A DNA stretch of 64,000 nt from Pseudomonadota bacterium (GTDB taxonomy: Bacteria; Pseudomonadota; Gammaproteobacteria; Burkholderiales; Burkholderiaceae_C): positions 62,001 to 126,000 of the forward strand of contig JAFEEF010000010.1 in assembly GCA_018241265.1 (NCBI GenBank), written 5' to 3'. The notes under the pieces are model-generated. The model worked only from the letters and a program-made list of their open reading frames with translations, ran no database searches and had not been told where the DNA came from. Made by a program: the position numbers and the translations under genes. Shown in pieces: positions 18,750 through 29,061 of the stretch (position 1 is the stretch's first letter; the number at the start of each line of letters is the position of its first letter).

Positions 18750-21700
18750 ATGAAAGGCGATCTGTCGCGCAACACCTTCGACCGCAGCCTGCACTACAGC
18801 GCCGTGCGCCTGCAGCAGGGCCGCATCGTCACCGACGCCGACTGGAACGAGCAGGCCGACATCACGCGCTACCGCGGCGAGCGCACGGCGCGCGATGCGA
18901 TCGGCGCCTGCGGCGCGCCGATGGACGCGGCCGGCTATGCGCTGGTGGCCGAGACCAATGCGCGCGCGGTGCATGCGCTCAATGCCAACGTCGCCTGGAT
19001 CGCCGCCGAGGACGGCGTGCTGCTGGTCACGACCAACGGCGGCGCGGACTGGGCGAGCGTCGATCTGGCGACGAGCGCGCCGCTCAACGCGCTGGCCGAA
19101 GTCGGCGGCATCGGCTGGGCGGTCGGCGACGGCGGCACCGTGCGCCGCACCACCAACCAGGGTGCGAGCTGGATCGCGCAGAACGCCGGCACGCTGAACG
19201 CGTTGCGCGGCCTGTCGGCGTTCGATGCCGACCATGCGTGGGCGGTCGGCGACGGCGGCATCGTCGTCGCGACGATCGACGGCGGCGCGAACTGGAGCCT
19301 GGTGCAGACCGATGCGGCGCGGCTGCATGCGGTCCACTTCGTCGACGAGTTCAACGGCATCGCGGTCGGGCAGGGCGGCGCGATCCTCGCGTCGACCGAC
19401 GGCGGCCAGACCTGGACCGCCGCCAACAGCGGCACGACCGCGCATCTGCGTGCGCTCGCCGCGTTCGGCACGACGCAGGCATGGGCGGCCGGTCAGGCCG
19501 GCACGATCGTGCGCACCGAGGATGCCGGCGCGACCTGGCTGCCTTGCAACACGCCGTCGGCCGCGAACCTGCATGCGATCGGCTTTCGCGACAGCCTCGA
19601 AGGCTGGGCCGCCGGCGACGGCGGCGTGCTGCTGCACACGATCGACGGCGGCGCGAACTGGACGCCGGACGATGCCGGCACGACGGCGGCCTTGCGGTCG
19701 TTGTCGTTCTTCGGCGGCGATCCGGGCTGGCTGGTCGGCGACGCATCGACCGCGCTGCGCATCGGCGGCGGCTCGCCCGACGTCGCATCGTTCGTGCTGC
19801 CGGCGGTCAACCTGTCGATCGAGCCGGGCCGCTGCTATGTCGACGGCATCCTGTGCGAGCTCGAGGAGCGCACGTCGTATGCGCATCAGCCCGACGGCGG
19901 CGCGGACGGGCGGCTCGCGACGGGCGGCTGGCTGCTCTACCTCGACGTGTGGCAGCGCCACGTCTCGATGCTCGAGGCGCCGCCGATCCGCGAGGTCGCG
20001 CTCGGCGGGCCGGATACCGCGACGCGTGCGCGCACGATCGCGCAGGTGCGCGCGCTGCCGTTGCCGGCGGCCAGCCCGTTCGACTGGAACTGCGACTCGA
20101 CCGTCGAGGCCTGGGATGCGCTCGTCGGCGCGCCGCGGCCGCTGCTCGCGGCACGCGCCGAGCCGCAGCTCGCCGCCGCCAACATCTGCGAGATCGCCGC
20201 GACCGCCGGCTACCGGCGGCTCGAGAACCAGCTCTACCGCGTCGAGATCCACGACGGCGGCGCCGCGCCGACCTTCAAGTGGTCGCGCGAGAACGGCTCG
20301 GTCGCCTATGCGGTGGTCGACGTCAGCATCGACACCGCCCAGCAGCAGACGACGGTCCGGCTCGCGGCGCGCGGCAAGGACGCCAACCTCGACCTCGCGG
20401 TGCACGATCGCGTCGAGCTGCTCGACGACGATGCCGATCTCGTCGATCGCCATGGCGTGTTCTTCGAATACCTGAACGACGGCAACGACGAACTGGAATT
20501 GGTGCTGGCTGGCGTGCCGCCACCCAGCAACTCACTACGCGGCACGATCGGCCAGGATCCGGCGCGCCATCCCATCCTGCGCCGCTGGGACCATCAGCCC
20601 GCGGTCGCCGGCAGCAACCTGCTGCCGGTCGTCGAAGGCAGCTGGATCGACCTCGAGGACGGCGTGCAGGTGTGGTTCGAGCCGGGCGGCGTCTACCGGC
20701 CGGGCGACTACTGGCAGATCCCGGCCCGCACGATCACCGCCGATGTCGAATGGCCGCTCGACGACGACGGCGATCCGACCCCCGAGCCGCCGGCCGGCAT
20801 CGCCGATGCGTACTGCCGGCTCGGCATCGTCGAGGTGGCCGATGACGGCAGCGTCACCGTCGTGGCCGACTGCCGCGACCTGTTCCCGCCGCTCACCGCG
20901 ATGGAGCAGTTGCTCTATGTGTCGGGCGACGGCCAGGACGCGGCGCCGCTCGCCTTGCTGCCGCAGCCGCTCGCGGTGCGTGTCGCGCGCGGCAGCGTGC
21001 CCATCGCCGGTCGCGGCGTGCGCTTCGAGATCGAAAGCGGCGGCGGCCAGTTGGCCGGAAGCTGGCAATTCGAGACCGTGACCGACATCGACGGCCAGGC
21101 GCTCGCCGACTGGGCGCTCGGTCCGGCGGCGCTGGCGCCGGGACGCTTCCAGCGCGTGCGCGCGAGCCTGCTCGACGCGAACGGCGTGCCGTTGCCCGGG
21201 CAGTTCGTCGTGTTCTGCGCGACCGCGACGATGACCTTGCAGTACGTGTCGGGCGACGGCCAGGAGGCCGCACCGAATGCGTCGCTCGCGCATCCGCTCG
21301 AGGTGCGCGTCGTCAACGGCGCGGACGGCATCGCCGGCGTGGTGCTGCAGGCGACGATCGAGCAGGGCGGCGGGGCGATCGTCGGCGCGAACGTCGTGAC
21401 CAGCGATCCGCAAGGTCAGGCGTCGATCGACTGGCAGCTCGGCGCAAGCGGCCCGCAGCGCCTGCGCATCGACCTGCTCGACAGCCAGGGACAGGTCGTG
21501 CAGCACCTGTCGTTCAACGCGACCGCGGTGGTGCCGGCGACCGGCGGCGGCTGCGAGATCACGATCGGCGACGGCGGCCAGTTCCCGACGCTCGACGGCG
21601 ACCTGTTGCAGCAGCTGATCAAGGAGAACGCCGCGGCGCTCTGCATCTGCTTCCTGCCCGGCGTGCACGCGATCAAGGGCCTGCAGGCCGACGGCAGCGG

Positions 21701-22535
21701 CCAGGCCAAGCTCAGCCTGCACGGCTGCGGTCAGGCCTCGGTGCTGCAGATCGCCGACCTGATCGCGCTGAACGCCTTCGACACGCTCGAGATCTCGAAC
21801 CTCGCGATCCAGGCCGCGGGCGAATCCGGCCTGCAGTTCCAGCGCGTCGCCGACCTGAAGCTCGCCAACGTCGCGCTCGACCGCTCGCAGCAGGAAGCCA
21901 AGGCGGCCTGCCTGCGCGTGCTGAGCAGCCAGCGCGTGTCGATCACCGACAGCCAGTTCATCGGCGCGAGCCCGCAGAGCGTGGCCGCGGTGTTCGACAG
22001 CCTGACCGGCGACTGCATCGTGACGGGCAACCGCTTCGTCGGCATCGTGAGCTTCTACGGCGATCCGATGCCGGTGCAGATCATCGAGAAGCCGACCAAC
22101 AACCTGCGCGCGACGGCGGCCGCGACCGGCCGCCAGGCGACCTGGCTGCTCGCCAAGCCGGCGTCTGTCGTCGAGGACACGCCGATGCGGCTGGTGTTCG
22201 ACCAGAACCGGCTGTCGCAGCTGCTGATCAGCCAGGCCGCGTTCAACGCGTTCACGCAGGGCCAGAGCTTCCCGGTCTACCTGTCGGCGTCGATCGGCCA
22301 CAACGCATTCGACACCGCGTCGACGAGCTTCATGATCGCCGCACTGCTGACGATCACGTCGAATGCCTTCGTTGCCAGCATCGCGTCGGAAGGCATCTAT
22401 GGCGAGTTCATCGCGTTCTCGGCCTCGGTGACCGGCAACGTCGGCGTGACGTCGAGCGGGCGGCTCGTCGTTCCGTTCGCGAGCACGGCGCAGCAGGCCG
22501 CCAACACGATCGCGATCGATGCCTTCCAGTTCTGA
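18750..22535 (+). CDS. DUF6519 fibre-like protein with Ycf48/BNR propeller, Ig-like repeats and beta-helix
   Basis: 1261 residues from ATG 18750, chosen because GGGAGCAG lies just upstream and MKGDLSRNTFDRSLHYSAV is the usual DUF6519 opening. Inserted at about residues 75-345 are six or so repeats with a GDGGxxxxTxDGGxxW pattern (Ycf48/BNR-type propeller). The DUF6519 core resumes at about 360 (CYVDGILCELEERTSY). Two Ig-like (Big-type) repeats begin with YVSGDGQ at about 724 and 831. Residues 930-1200 look like a right-handed beta-helix. It is probably the target-binding fibre or its adaptor at the baseplate edge. The end overlaps the next gene by 17 bases. Confidence 0.8.
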   Translation: MKGDLSRNTFDRSLHYSAVRLQQGRIVTDADWNEQADITRYRGERTARDAIGACGAPMDAAGYALVAETNARAVHALNANVAWIAAEDGVLLVTTNGGADWASVDLATSAPLNALAEVGGIGWAVGDGGTVRRTTNQGASWIAQNAGTLNALRGLSAFDADHAWAVGDGGIVVATIDGGANWSLVQTDAARLHAVHFVDEFNGIAVGQGGAILASTDGGQTWTAANSGTTAHLRALAAFGTTQAWAAGQAGTIVRTEDAGATWLPCNTPSAANLHAIGFRDSLEGWAAGDGGVLLHTIDGGANWTPDDAGTTAALRSLSFFGGDPGWLVGDASTALRIGGGSPDVASFVLPAVNLSIEPGRCYVDGILCELEERTSYAHQPDGGADGRLATGGWLLYLDVWQRHVSMLEAPPIREVALGGPDTATRARTIAQVRALPLPAASPFDWNCDSTVEAWDALVGAPRPLLAARAEPQLAAANICEIAATAGYRRLENQLYRVEIHDGGAAPTFKWSRENGSVAYAVVDVSIDTAQQQTTVRLAARGKDANLDLAVHDRVELLDDDADLVDRHGVFFEYLNDGNDELELVLAGVPPPSNSLRGTIGQDPARHPILRRWDHQPAVAGSNLLPVVEGSWIDLEDGVQVWFEPGGVYRPGDYWQIPARTITADVEWPLDDDGDPTPEPPAGIADAYCRLGIVEVADDGSVTVVADCRDLFPPLTAMEQLLYVSGDGQDAAPLALLPQPLAVRVARGSVPIAGRGVRFEIESGGGQLAGSWQFETVTDIDGQALADWALGPAALAPGRFQRVRASLLDANGVPLPGQFVVFCATATMTLQYVSGDGQEAAPNASLAHPLEVRVVNGADGIAGVVLQATIEQGGGAIVGANVVTSDPQGQASIDWQLGASGPQRLRIDLLDSQGQVVQHLSFNATAVVPATGGGCEITIGDGGQFPTLDGDLLQQLIKENAAALCICFLPGVHAIKGLQADGSGQAKLSLHGCGQASVLQIADLIALNAFDTLEISNLAIQAAGESGLQFQRVADLKLANVALDRSQQEAKAACLRVLSSQRVSITDSQFIGASPQSVAAVFDSLTGDCIVTGNRFVGIVSFYGDPMPVQIIEKPTNNLRATAAATGRQATWLLAKPASVVEDTPMRLVFDQNRLSQLLISQAAFNAFTQGQSFPVYLSASIGHNAFDTASTSFMIAALLTITSNAFVASIASEGIYGEFIAFSASVTGNVGVTSSGRLVVPFASTAQQAANTIAIDAFQF

Positions 22536-25323
22536 TGCCGCGCCGGCCCTGCACGGGCTGGCCGGCTACCGCGACCGGCATCGCGGCGGCACGATCGTCG
22601 TGTGCGGCTGCGGTCCGTCGGCCCGCTTGCTGACCGAGCCCGGTCGCTGCCTGACGATAGGCGTCAACGACATCGGCCGCCTCTACACGCCCGACTACCT
22701 CGTCGTCGTCAACGAGCGGCGCCAGTTCGCCGCCGACCGTTATGTCCACGTGGAGCGATCGGAGGCGAAGGCGGTGTTCTCGCAGCTCGCGCTCGAGCAT
22801 CCGCGCGCGGTGCGCTTCAGGCTCGGCCGGCGCAGCGGCACCGACCGCGGCGACGGGCAGAGCCTGCACTACACGGGCAACTCGCCGTATGTCGCGGTGC
22901 AGCTCGCGCGGCACATGGGCGCGGCGCGCATCGGGCTCGTCGGCGTCGACTTCGACGATGCCGGCCACTTCTTCGGGAGGACCGGCCGGCATCCGCTGGC
23001 CGGCCGGCTGGCGCAGATCGACCGCGAATACGCGGCGCTGGCGGACGGCTGCCGCGCCGACGGCGTCGAGCTCGTCAACCTGAGTCCGGCGAGCCGGCTG
23101 TCGTCGCTGCCGCGTGCGCGGCTCGAAGACTGGCTTCCGGGTGCGGCACCGGTCGCGCCCGCGGCACGCCGCGTGTTCTGCGTCCACTACCGCTTCCTGT
23201 CGTGCGGCACGGTGTTCGACACCGGCCTGCGCGAGGCCGCGCAAAGCCTCGGCCTGGCGGCCGAGCATGCCGACTGGGACGATGCGCAGCTCGTCGCGCA
23301 GATCGAGCGCTTCCGTCCCGATCTGCTGTTCGTCGTGCATGGCCGGCGCTTTGCCGAGCGGCACGGCACGCGCTTCGCGCATCTGAAGAAGGCGGTGTGG
23401 CTGCTCGACGAGCCGTACGAGGTCGACGACACCGCGCGCTGGTCGGGGCGCTTCGACCTCGTGTTCGTCAACGATGCGGCGAGCCTCGCGCGCCATCGTC
23501 ATGCGCACGAGCTGCCGGTCGCGTATGCGCCGGCGTTGCACCATGGCGATCCCGGTGCGCCGCGCCGACATCGCGTCGGCTTCATCGGCGGCGCCAATCC
23601 GACGCGCGAGCGCATGCTCGCGGCGCTCGCCGAACGCCGGCTGCTCGACTATGTCGTCGGCGGCCCATGGCACGACGCGCGGCTGAACGCGCGCTGCCGG
23701 TCGCCCAACATCCCGGCCGAGGAGACCGCGGCGCTGTACCGCGAGACGCAGATCGTCGTCAACGTGTTCCGCGATCGCCATCACTACAACCGCGAGCGCT
23801 TGCCGGGCGGCGCGATGAACCCGCGCATCGTCGAGGCGCTGGCCTGCGGCGCACTCGTGATCAGCGAGCCGCGCAGCGATCTGACGCGCCTCGTGCCCGA
23901 GCTGCCGACCTTCGAGACGCCGGAGCAGGCGATCGCGCTGATCGAGCGCTTCCTCGCGCATCCGGACGAACGTCTCGAAGTGCAGCGGGCCTGTGCCGCG
24001 CGCCTCGCCGATGCCACCTATGCCCAACGACTGAGTACCGTCATGGACCTCGTATTCGATCCGCCTCTGCCTGCGGTGCTGCCGGTTGCCGCGCCCGCGC
24101 CCGCCGAGGTGCCGGCCGCGGTGTTCGACATCGCGACCATGACCTCGACGGCCGTCGTACCGTTCGACGACGACTGGGACGACCTCGGCGCCGTCGCACG
24201 CCGCACGACCGACGGCACGATCGTCGTCGATCCCGGCACGGCATCGGGTCCGGGCCTCGAGCGCGGCCTCGTCGGCCGGCTGCGCTACGACGCCGTCGAC
24301 CTGTCGTTCGAAGCCTGTCTCGAACCGGGCAGTTGCCTGCTCGCCAAGGTGCATCAGGCCGATCGCCTCGACCAGACGACCAACTCCTACCACCTGTACG
24401 CCGACGAGCGGCGCGCCTACCTGGCGCGCCATCAGCACGTGTTCCGCAGCCTGGAGTCGCCGCGCCTGGCCTGGACGCGCTTCCGCTTGCAATGCCGCGA
24501 CGGCGTGCTCGCGCTGTGGCGCGGCGAGCGGCTGCTGCATCGCGTGCGCGACCGCGCGCTGGCCGGCGGCTATGCCTTCATCGGCGCGCAAGGCGGCAGC
24601 GTCCGGCTGCGCGCGCTGCGCATCGCCGCCGCGGCCGAGCCGCGAAGCAAGCCGCCGCCGCGCGACGACGAAGTCGAGACCTTGCGAGCGCTCACGACCG
24701 AGGCCGCGCCGCGCCTGTCGATCGTCACGACGGTCTACGACCGCACCGAATGCCTGGCGCGCTGCATCGCATCCGTTCAACGCCTGCAGCACGCCGACTA
24801 CGAGCACCTGATCGTCGCCGACCATCCGCCGCCCGAGGTGCTGGCCGAGATCCGCCGCATCGTCGCGGCCGCGGGCGATGCGCGCATCGGCCTCTACGAC
24901 CTGAAGCAGCGCCACAACAACTGGGGCATCGCGCCGGCCGCGGCCGGCCTCAGGCGGGCGCGCGGCGAGTTCGTCGCCTTCCTGTCCGACGACAACGGCT
25001 ACTTGCCCGACCACTTCGAGCCCTTGATCCGCACGCTGGACCGCGATCCGGCGCTCGGCTTCGTCTACAGCTCGTGCCAGTACGACGGGCGCCTCGTGCT
25101 CAGCCATCCGGTGCCGCGGCCCGGCCGCATCGACCTCGGCCAGCCGCTGTTCCGCCGCGAGCTGTTCGAGCTGCATCTCGACGACGACCTGCCGTTCGAC
25201 ATGATGGCGTGGGACTGGCACCTCGTCGACACGCTGATGCGCCGCGGCGTGCGCTGGCGCCATGTGAACCGGAAGAGCTTCATCTTCCGGCTCGCGAAGT
25301 ATCCGCAGCTGATGGCGGCATGA
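22519..25323 (+). CDS. four-module glycosyltransferase (MAF-like, CgeB-like GT, beta-sandwich, GT2)
   Basis: 934 residues. Modules, approximate: 20-200 resembles the MAF_flag10/MptE-like fold (VVCGCGPSARLL, GVNDIGRLYTPDYLVVVN, HYTGNSPYVAVQLA); 215-505 is a CgeB-like GT-B transferase (WLLDEPYE, VGFIGGANPTRERML, NPRIVEALACGALVIS); 530-710 is a beta-sandwich resembling a concanavalin-type carbohydrate-binding or DUF1080-like domain; 732-934 is a GT2 domain (LSIVTTVYDRTECLARC, FLSDDNGY). There is no signal peptide. The start at 22519 lies inside the fibre gene's last 17 bases, so the two are co-translated. It may glycosylate the particle or fibre (inference). Confidence 0.75.
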   Translation: MPSSSDAAPALHGLAGYRDRHRGGTIVVCGCGPSARLLTEPGRCLTIGVNDIGRLYTPDYLVVVNERRQFAADRYVHVERSEAKAVFSQLALEHPRAVRFRLGRRSGTDRGDGQSLHYTGNSPYVAVQLARHMGAARIGLVGVDFDDAGHFFGRTGRHPLAGRLAQIDREYAALADGCRADGVELVNLSPASRLSSLPRARLEDWLPGAAPVAPAARRVFCVHYRFLSCGTVFDTGLREAAQSLGLAAEHADWDDAQLVAQIERFRPDLLFVVHGRRFAERHGTRFAHLKKAVWLLDEPYEVDDTARWSGRFDLVFVNDAASLARHRHAHELPVAYAPALHHGDPGAPRRHRVGFIGGANPTRERMLAALAERRLLDYVVGGPWHDARLNARCRSPNIPAEETAALYRETQIVVNVFRDRHHYNRERLPGGAMNPRIVEALACGALVISEPRSDLTRLVPELPTFETPEQAIALIERFLAHPDERLEVQRACAARLADATYAQRLSTVMDLVFDPPLPAVLPVAAPAPAEVPAAVFDIATMTSTAVVPFDDDWDDLGAVARRTTDGTIVVDPGTASGPGLERGLVGRLRYDAVDLSFEACLEPGSCLLAKVHQADRLDQTTNSYHLYADERRAYLARHQHVFRSLESPRLAWTRFRLQCRDGVLALWRGERLLHRVRDRALAGGYAFIGAQGGSVRLRALRIAAAAEPRSKPPPRDDEVETLRALTTEAAPRLSIVTTVYDRTECLARCIASVQRLQHADYEHLIVADHPPPEVLAEIRRIVAAAGDARIGLYDLKQRHNNWGIAPAAAGLRRARGEFVAFLSDDNGYLPDHFEPLIRTLDRDPALGFVYSSCQYDGRLVLSHPVPRPGRIDLGQPLFRRELFELHLDDDLPFDMMAWDWHLVDTLMRRGVRWRHVNRKSFIFRLAKYPQLMAA

Positions 25324-25345
25324 GGCAGGCCGGGCCGTCGTCGCT

Positions 25346-26125
25346 GTGATCTCGTACTGCATCGCCGTCTACCGGCCGACCTATGCGCGGCTCCTGATCG
25401 ACGACCTCGTCGAGAAGACGAGCGCACCTTGCGAGATCCTCGTCTGGCTCAACGTCGCCGATGCCGCGTTCGACGCCGACATCGCGGCATGGACCGCGCG
25501 CGGCGTGCCGCTCCGGGTCATCGGCCGCACGCCGGAGAACATCGGCATGCAGGCCTACCGGCAGCTCTTTCGAGCGGCGCGCTATCCGCTCATCACGCAG
25601 ATCGACGACGACGTGGTCTGCGTCTCGCGCGGCATCGCCGAGCGCGCCGACCGGCTGTTCCGCCGTCATGCATCGGTGCGGCAGCTCGTCGCCGACGTCT
25701 GGCAGGACGAGCACACCACCGGCGCGCGGCCGACGCTCGACCAGTACCGTCCGTTCGACGCGGCGGCCGGCCTCTACAGCGGGCCGGTCGACGGCTGGTT
25801 CTCGATCTACCACCGCAGCATCCTGCCGCTGCTGCTGGCCTTGCCGCAGGTACCGTACTACCCGATCGGCGCGGCGGTGCGGGCGCGCCTCGCGCAGCGC
25901 CGCCAGCACGGGCTGCTCGACCGCGGCATGCAGGTCTTCCACGTCATCGGCCCGGCGTATGCCGATGCGTTCGGCATGCTCGATTTCGAGATCGCCAAGT
26001 ACCGAAGGCTGGGGCGGCACGACATCGCCGCGTGGTACGAGGGCTGGCCGCGCGGAGGGTCGCTGGCCGAACGCGTGGGCGAGATACGCCGCAGCGTCGG
26101 TGCCCGTGCGGACATGCCCGCCTAG
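25346..26125 (+). CDS. GT-A type glycosyltransferase
   Basis: 259 residues from GTG 25346. It starts directly with the first strand of a GT2 fold (ISYCIAVYRPTYARLLIDDLV) and has the metal-binding acidic motif DDD at residues 87-89 (ITQIDDDVVCVS). The region around WFSIYHRSILP could belong to the acceptor site. There is no membrane segment. It is 22 bases downstream of the large glycosyltransferase and is the last gene of the eCIS operon. Its substrate is unknown. Together the two genes suggest glycan modification linked to the injection system, although a surface-glycan role cannot be excluded. Confidence 0.75.
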   Translation: MISYCIAVYRPTYARLLIDDLVEKTSAPCEILVWLNVADAAFDADIAAWTARGVPLRVIGRTPENIGMQAYRQLFRAARYPLITQIDDDVVCVSRGIAERADRLFRRHASVRQLVADVWQDEHTTGARPTLDQYRPFDAAAGLYSGPVDGWFSIYHRSILPLLLALPQVPYYPIGAAVRARLAQRRQHGLLDRGMQVFHVIGPAYADAFGMLDFEIAKYRRLGRHDIAAWYEGWPRGGSLAERVGEIRRSVGARADMPA

Positions 26126-26163
26126 CGGAGGCACGTCCTCGGTGCCATCGGGGCGACGATGGC

Positions 26164-26186
26164 GCGTAATGACTTTGTCGTTACGC
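26164..26186 (+). promoter_or_regulatory. probable autoregulatory operator of the TacA-like antitoxin
   Basis: GCGTAATGAC and GTCGTTACGC form a 10-bp inverted repeat with a TTT spacer and a single G-T type mismatch. It lies 37 bases upstream of the antitoxin ATG (26223), the usual place for an operator bound by the ribbon-helix-helix antitoxin. Nothing else in this AT-richer gap explains it. Confidence 0.55.
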
Positions 26187-26222
26187 TGTGGCATCGTGTC
26201 GCCTTGATGAAAGGGATAGCCC

Positions 26223-26676
<454 letters not shown>

Positions 26677-26691
26677 GCCGAGTAGGAGTCG

Positions 26692-28905
26692 CTACGCCCC
26701 CCAGAGCCGCCGCGTCCCGCGGCGCGCCATCTCCCAATCGTGCGCACGGTCGAGGTCGTTGCCGAGCGCCGCCGCTTCGGTCTCGGCATCGACGAGGCGC
26801 TGCTGCAGGAGGCCTTCCTCCTCGCTCGGGCTGAGCGCTTCGCTGAGCGCCTGCACATGTTCGGGCGCCGTGCCGGCCGTGCCGGCCGTGTCGTCGGGCT
26901 TGGGCTGCAGCGCATCGAGGATGCGCGCCAGGCCGGCCGCGAGCATCGCGTCGCGTTCGGTGGCGGCGAAGGCGCCGGCGGGCTGCTCGCGCCAGATGCG
27001 CACGCCGCCGAGCTGCGCGAGCAGGCGGTAGCTGCGCAGCTGGATGCGCTCGAGCAGGCCGAACGGCGGCTGCACTTCGTGCGGCTCGGCCATCGCGCGC
27101 TGCGCCGCGAGCGCCAGCGCGGCGATGCTGTCGTGCACTTCGCGCCGCACGAGGCGCCAGTCGGCATTGCCGACCGCGAGGTCGTCGCCGGCGAGCGCGA
27201 TCTGCGCATGGTGGACCTGCGCGGTGCGCAGCCGCGCGATCAGCGCCGGGAGCTGGCGCCGCTCCCACGCCGGCAGCACGTAGCTGAAGCCCCAGGCCAG
27301 CGCGGCGCCGATCGCGGTGTCGGCGAGCCGCTCGACGAGCGCGAAGTGGGTCGCGGTGTGCAGCAACTGCCCCTGCATCAGCGCCATCACGGTCGCCGCC
27401 GTCGCGGCGAACAGGTAGCGCACCTGTGCGAAGCCGTGCGCGCAGCCGGCGCAGACCGCCAGCAGCGCCATCTCGAGCAGCACCGGCGGATGCAGGCTGA
27501 GCACGAGTGCGGCAAGCACGCAGCCGAAGAACGTGCCGACGAGGCGGGCGTTGCGGCGCTCCAGCGTCTGCTGCAGGTTGGCCCGCATCACCACCGCGAT
27601 CGTCAGCAGGATCCAATGCGGATGCGTCGCCCACGGCAGGTGCAGCGCGACCGCATAGCCGGCGCCGAGCCCGATCGCGACGCGCAGCGCATAACGCAGC
27701 ACCGGCGAATGGCCGCGAAAGCTGCGCACCAGCGGCCCCATCGGCCAGCGCATCGACGTGCGAAAGCGCGGCCAGCCGCGCGCCTCGGTGGCCGACCAGC
27801 CGGGCGTCGCGTCGGGGTCGGATCGGGCGAGCCGCAGCAACTGGTGCATCTGGCGCGTCATGCCTTCGACCGCGGCGCCGAGCGCCGGCGGCAGCCCGGC
27901 CGCGAGGGTCGCCCATTCCTGCGTGCGATGGGCCTCGAACGTCGCCGCGAAATCGCGCGGCAGCCGTTCGCCGACGAACAGCGACCAGCAGACCTGCGCG
28001 ATCTGCTCGGCCATCTCGCGCCACAGGTCTTCGAGCGCCTGCGCCTGCGCCGTATCGATCGGCTCGCGGCGGCGCGAGCGCTGCATGTCGAGCTCGAGCT
28101 CGCAAGCGAGGGCATGTTCGCGCAAGTGGATCGCCGCGATCAGCATGCCGACGAGGCGCCGCGCCCGCGCGCCTTCGGCCTTGTCGAGCACGAGATCGCG
28201 CGCGGTCTGCAGCTTGTCGGCGAGCTTTGCCTGCTCGCCGAGCAGCGCCTGCACCTGCGATGCGCGCCGGTCGCTCGCGACGTCGAGGCGCCCGGCCTGC
28301 TGGCGCAGCATGGTGCCGAGCTCGGCGAGCGCATCGGCGAGGCCCTGGGTGCGGTAGCGCAGGTCCAGCAGGCGCGCTTCGACGATCGCATAGCCGCCGT
28401 AGAGCAATGCGCCGACCTCGAACCAGAACGCATGGACCAGTGCGCTGCGCAAATCCTCGGGCGGCAACGCGGACAGGCCGAAGATGATGGTCAGCAGCAG
28501 CGCGAAGCCGAGCGGCGCGCCGCGCGCGCCCCACGCGTTGCCGAGCATGCCGACGAAGCCGCCGATGCAGACCAGCACGCCGACCCAGAAATCCGCATGC
28601 GCCGGCAGCAGCCGCAGCAGCTCGACCGCCAGCGACACCGGCATCGCCATCCACAGCAGCGGCGTGACCTGGCGCCACTTGCCGCGCGCCGGCGCGGTCT
28701 GGTCGCCGATGCTCGCGACGAGCGCGCCGACCGAGGCGATCACGGCGATCTCCTCGCCGAACAGCGCATAGAGCAGGCCGAACGTCAGCGCCAGCCCGAA
28801 GCCGACGCCCAGGCCGTTCATGATGCGATGACCGAACAGCACCCGCACCCAGCCGGCGCCGTGCAGCGCCATCGACGGAGGGAGGGTCAGGGGGAGTAGC
28901 CGCAT
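26692..28905 (-). CDS. FUSC-family inner-membrane protein (YccS/aromatic acid exporter-like)
   Basis: 737 residues. Two hydrophobic blocks, each with about six short membrane segments (roughly residues 25-170 and 395-520), flank large cytoplasmic helical regions, the FUSC arrangement. The second block contains LRVAIGLGAGYAVALHLPW and HWILLTIAVVMRANLQQT, the most conserved part of the family. FUSC proteins export aromatic acids or other small molecules, or have unknown substrates. It is transcribed alone, towards the dead toxin-antitoxin locus and away from the C1 locus. Substrate is not deducible. An internal LDK...ARRRL helix-rich region could mediate oligomerisation. Confidence 0.85.
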   Translation of the reverse strand: MRLLPLTLPPSMALHGAGWVRVLFGHRIMNGLGVGFGLALTFGLLYALFGEEIAVIASVGALVASIGDQTAPARGKWRQVTPLLWMAMPVSLAVELLRLLPAHADFWVGVLVCIGGFVGMLGNAWGARGAPLGFALLLTIIFGLSALPPEDLRSALVHAFWFEVGALLYGGYAIVEARLLDLRYRTQGLADALAELGTMLRQQAGRLDVASDRRASQVQALLGEQAKLADKLQTARDLVLDKAEGARARRLVGMLIAAIHLREHALACELELDMQRSRRREPIDTAQAQALEDLWREMAEQIAQVCWSLFVGERLPRDFAATFEAHRTQEWATLAAGLPPALGAAVEGMTRQMHQLLRLARSDPDATPGWSATEARGWPRFRTSMRWPMGPLVRSFRGHSPVLRYALRVAIGLGAGYAVALHLPWATHPHWILLTIAVVMRANLQQTLERRNARLVGTFFGCVLAALVLSLHPPVLLEMALLAVCAGCAHGFAQVRYLFAATAATVMALMQGQLLHTATHFALVERLADTAIGAALAWGFSYVLPAWERRQLPALIARLRTAQVHHAQIALAGDDLAVGNADWRLVRREVHDSIAALALAAQRAMAEPHEVQPPFGLLERIQLRSYRLLAQLGGVRIWREQPAGAFAATERDAMLAAGLARILDALQPKPDDTAGTAGTAPEHVQALSEALSPSEEEGLLQQRLVDAETEAAALGNDLDRAHDWEMARRGTRRLWGA

Positions 28906-29061
28906 GCAGGTAGGAGGGCGGCGGACCGCCGGACCGCAGGGCGCTGCGTAGGCGAGCCATTCTATCGAGCGACTACGACCGACGCGGACATTGCCGCGCC
29001 CGGTTGCGCACCATCGCCCGCGGGCTCAGCATCGATGCACCATCGGCATCAGGAGACACGC

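Noticed and set aside
22519..23120. MptE-like domain as the missing pterin pyrophosphokinase of H4MPT synthesis
   Set aside because: The domain is fused to glycosyltransferases and coupled to the eCIS fibre gene; the fold is shared with flagellin-modification proteins, which suits the context better.
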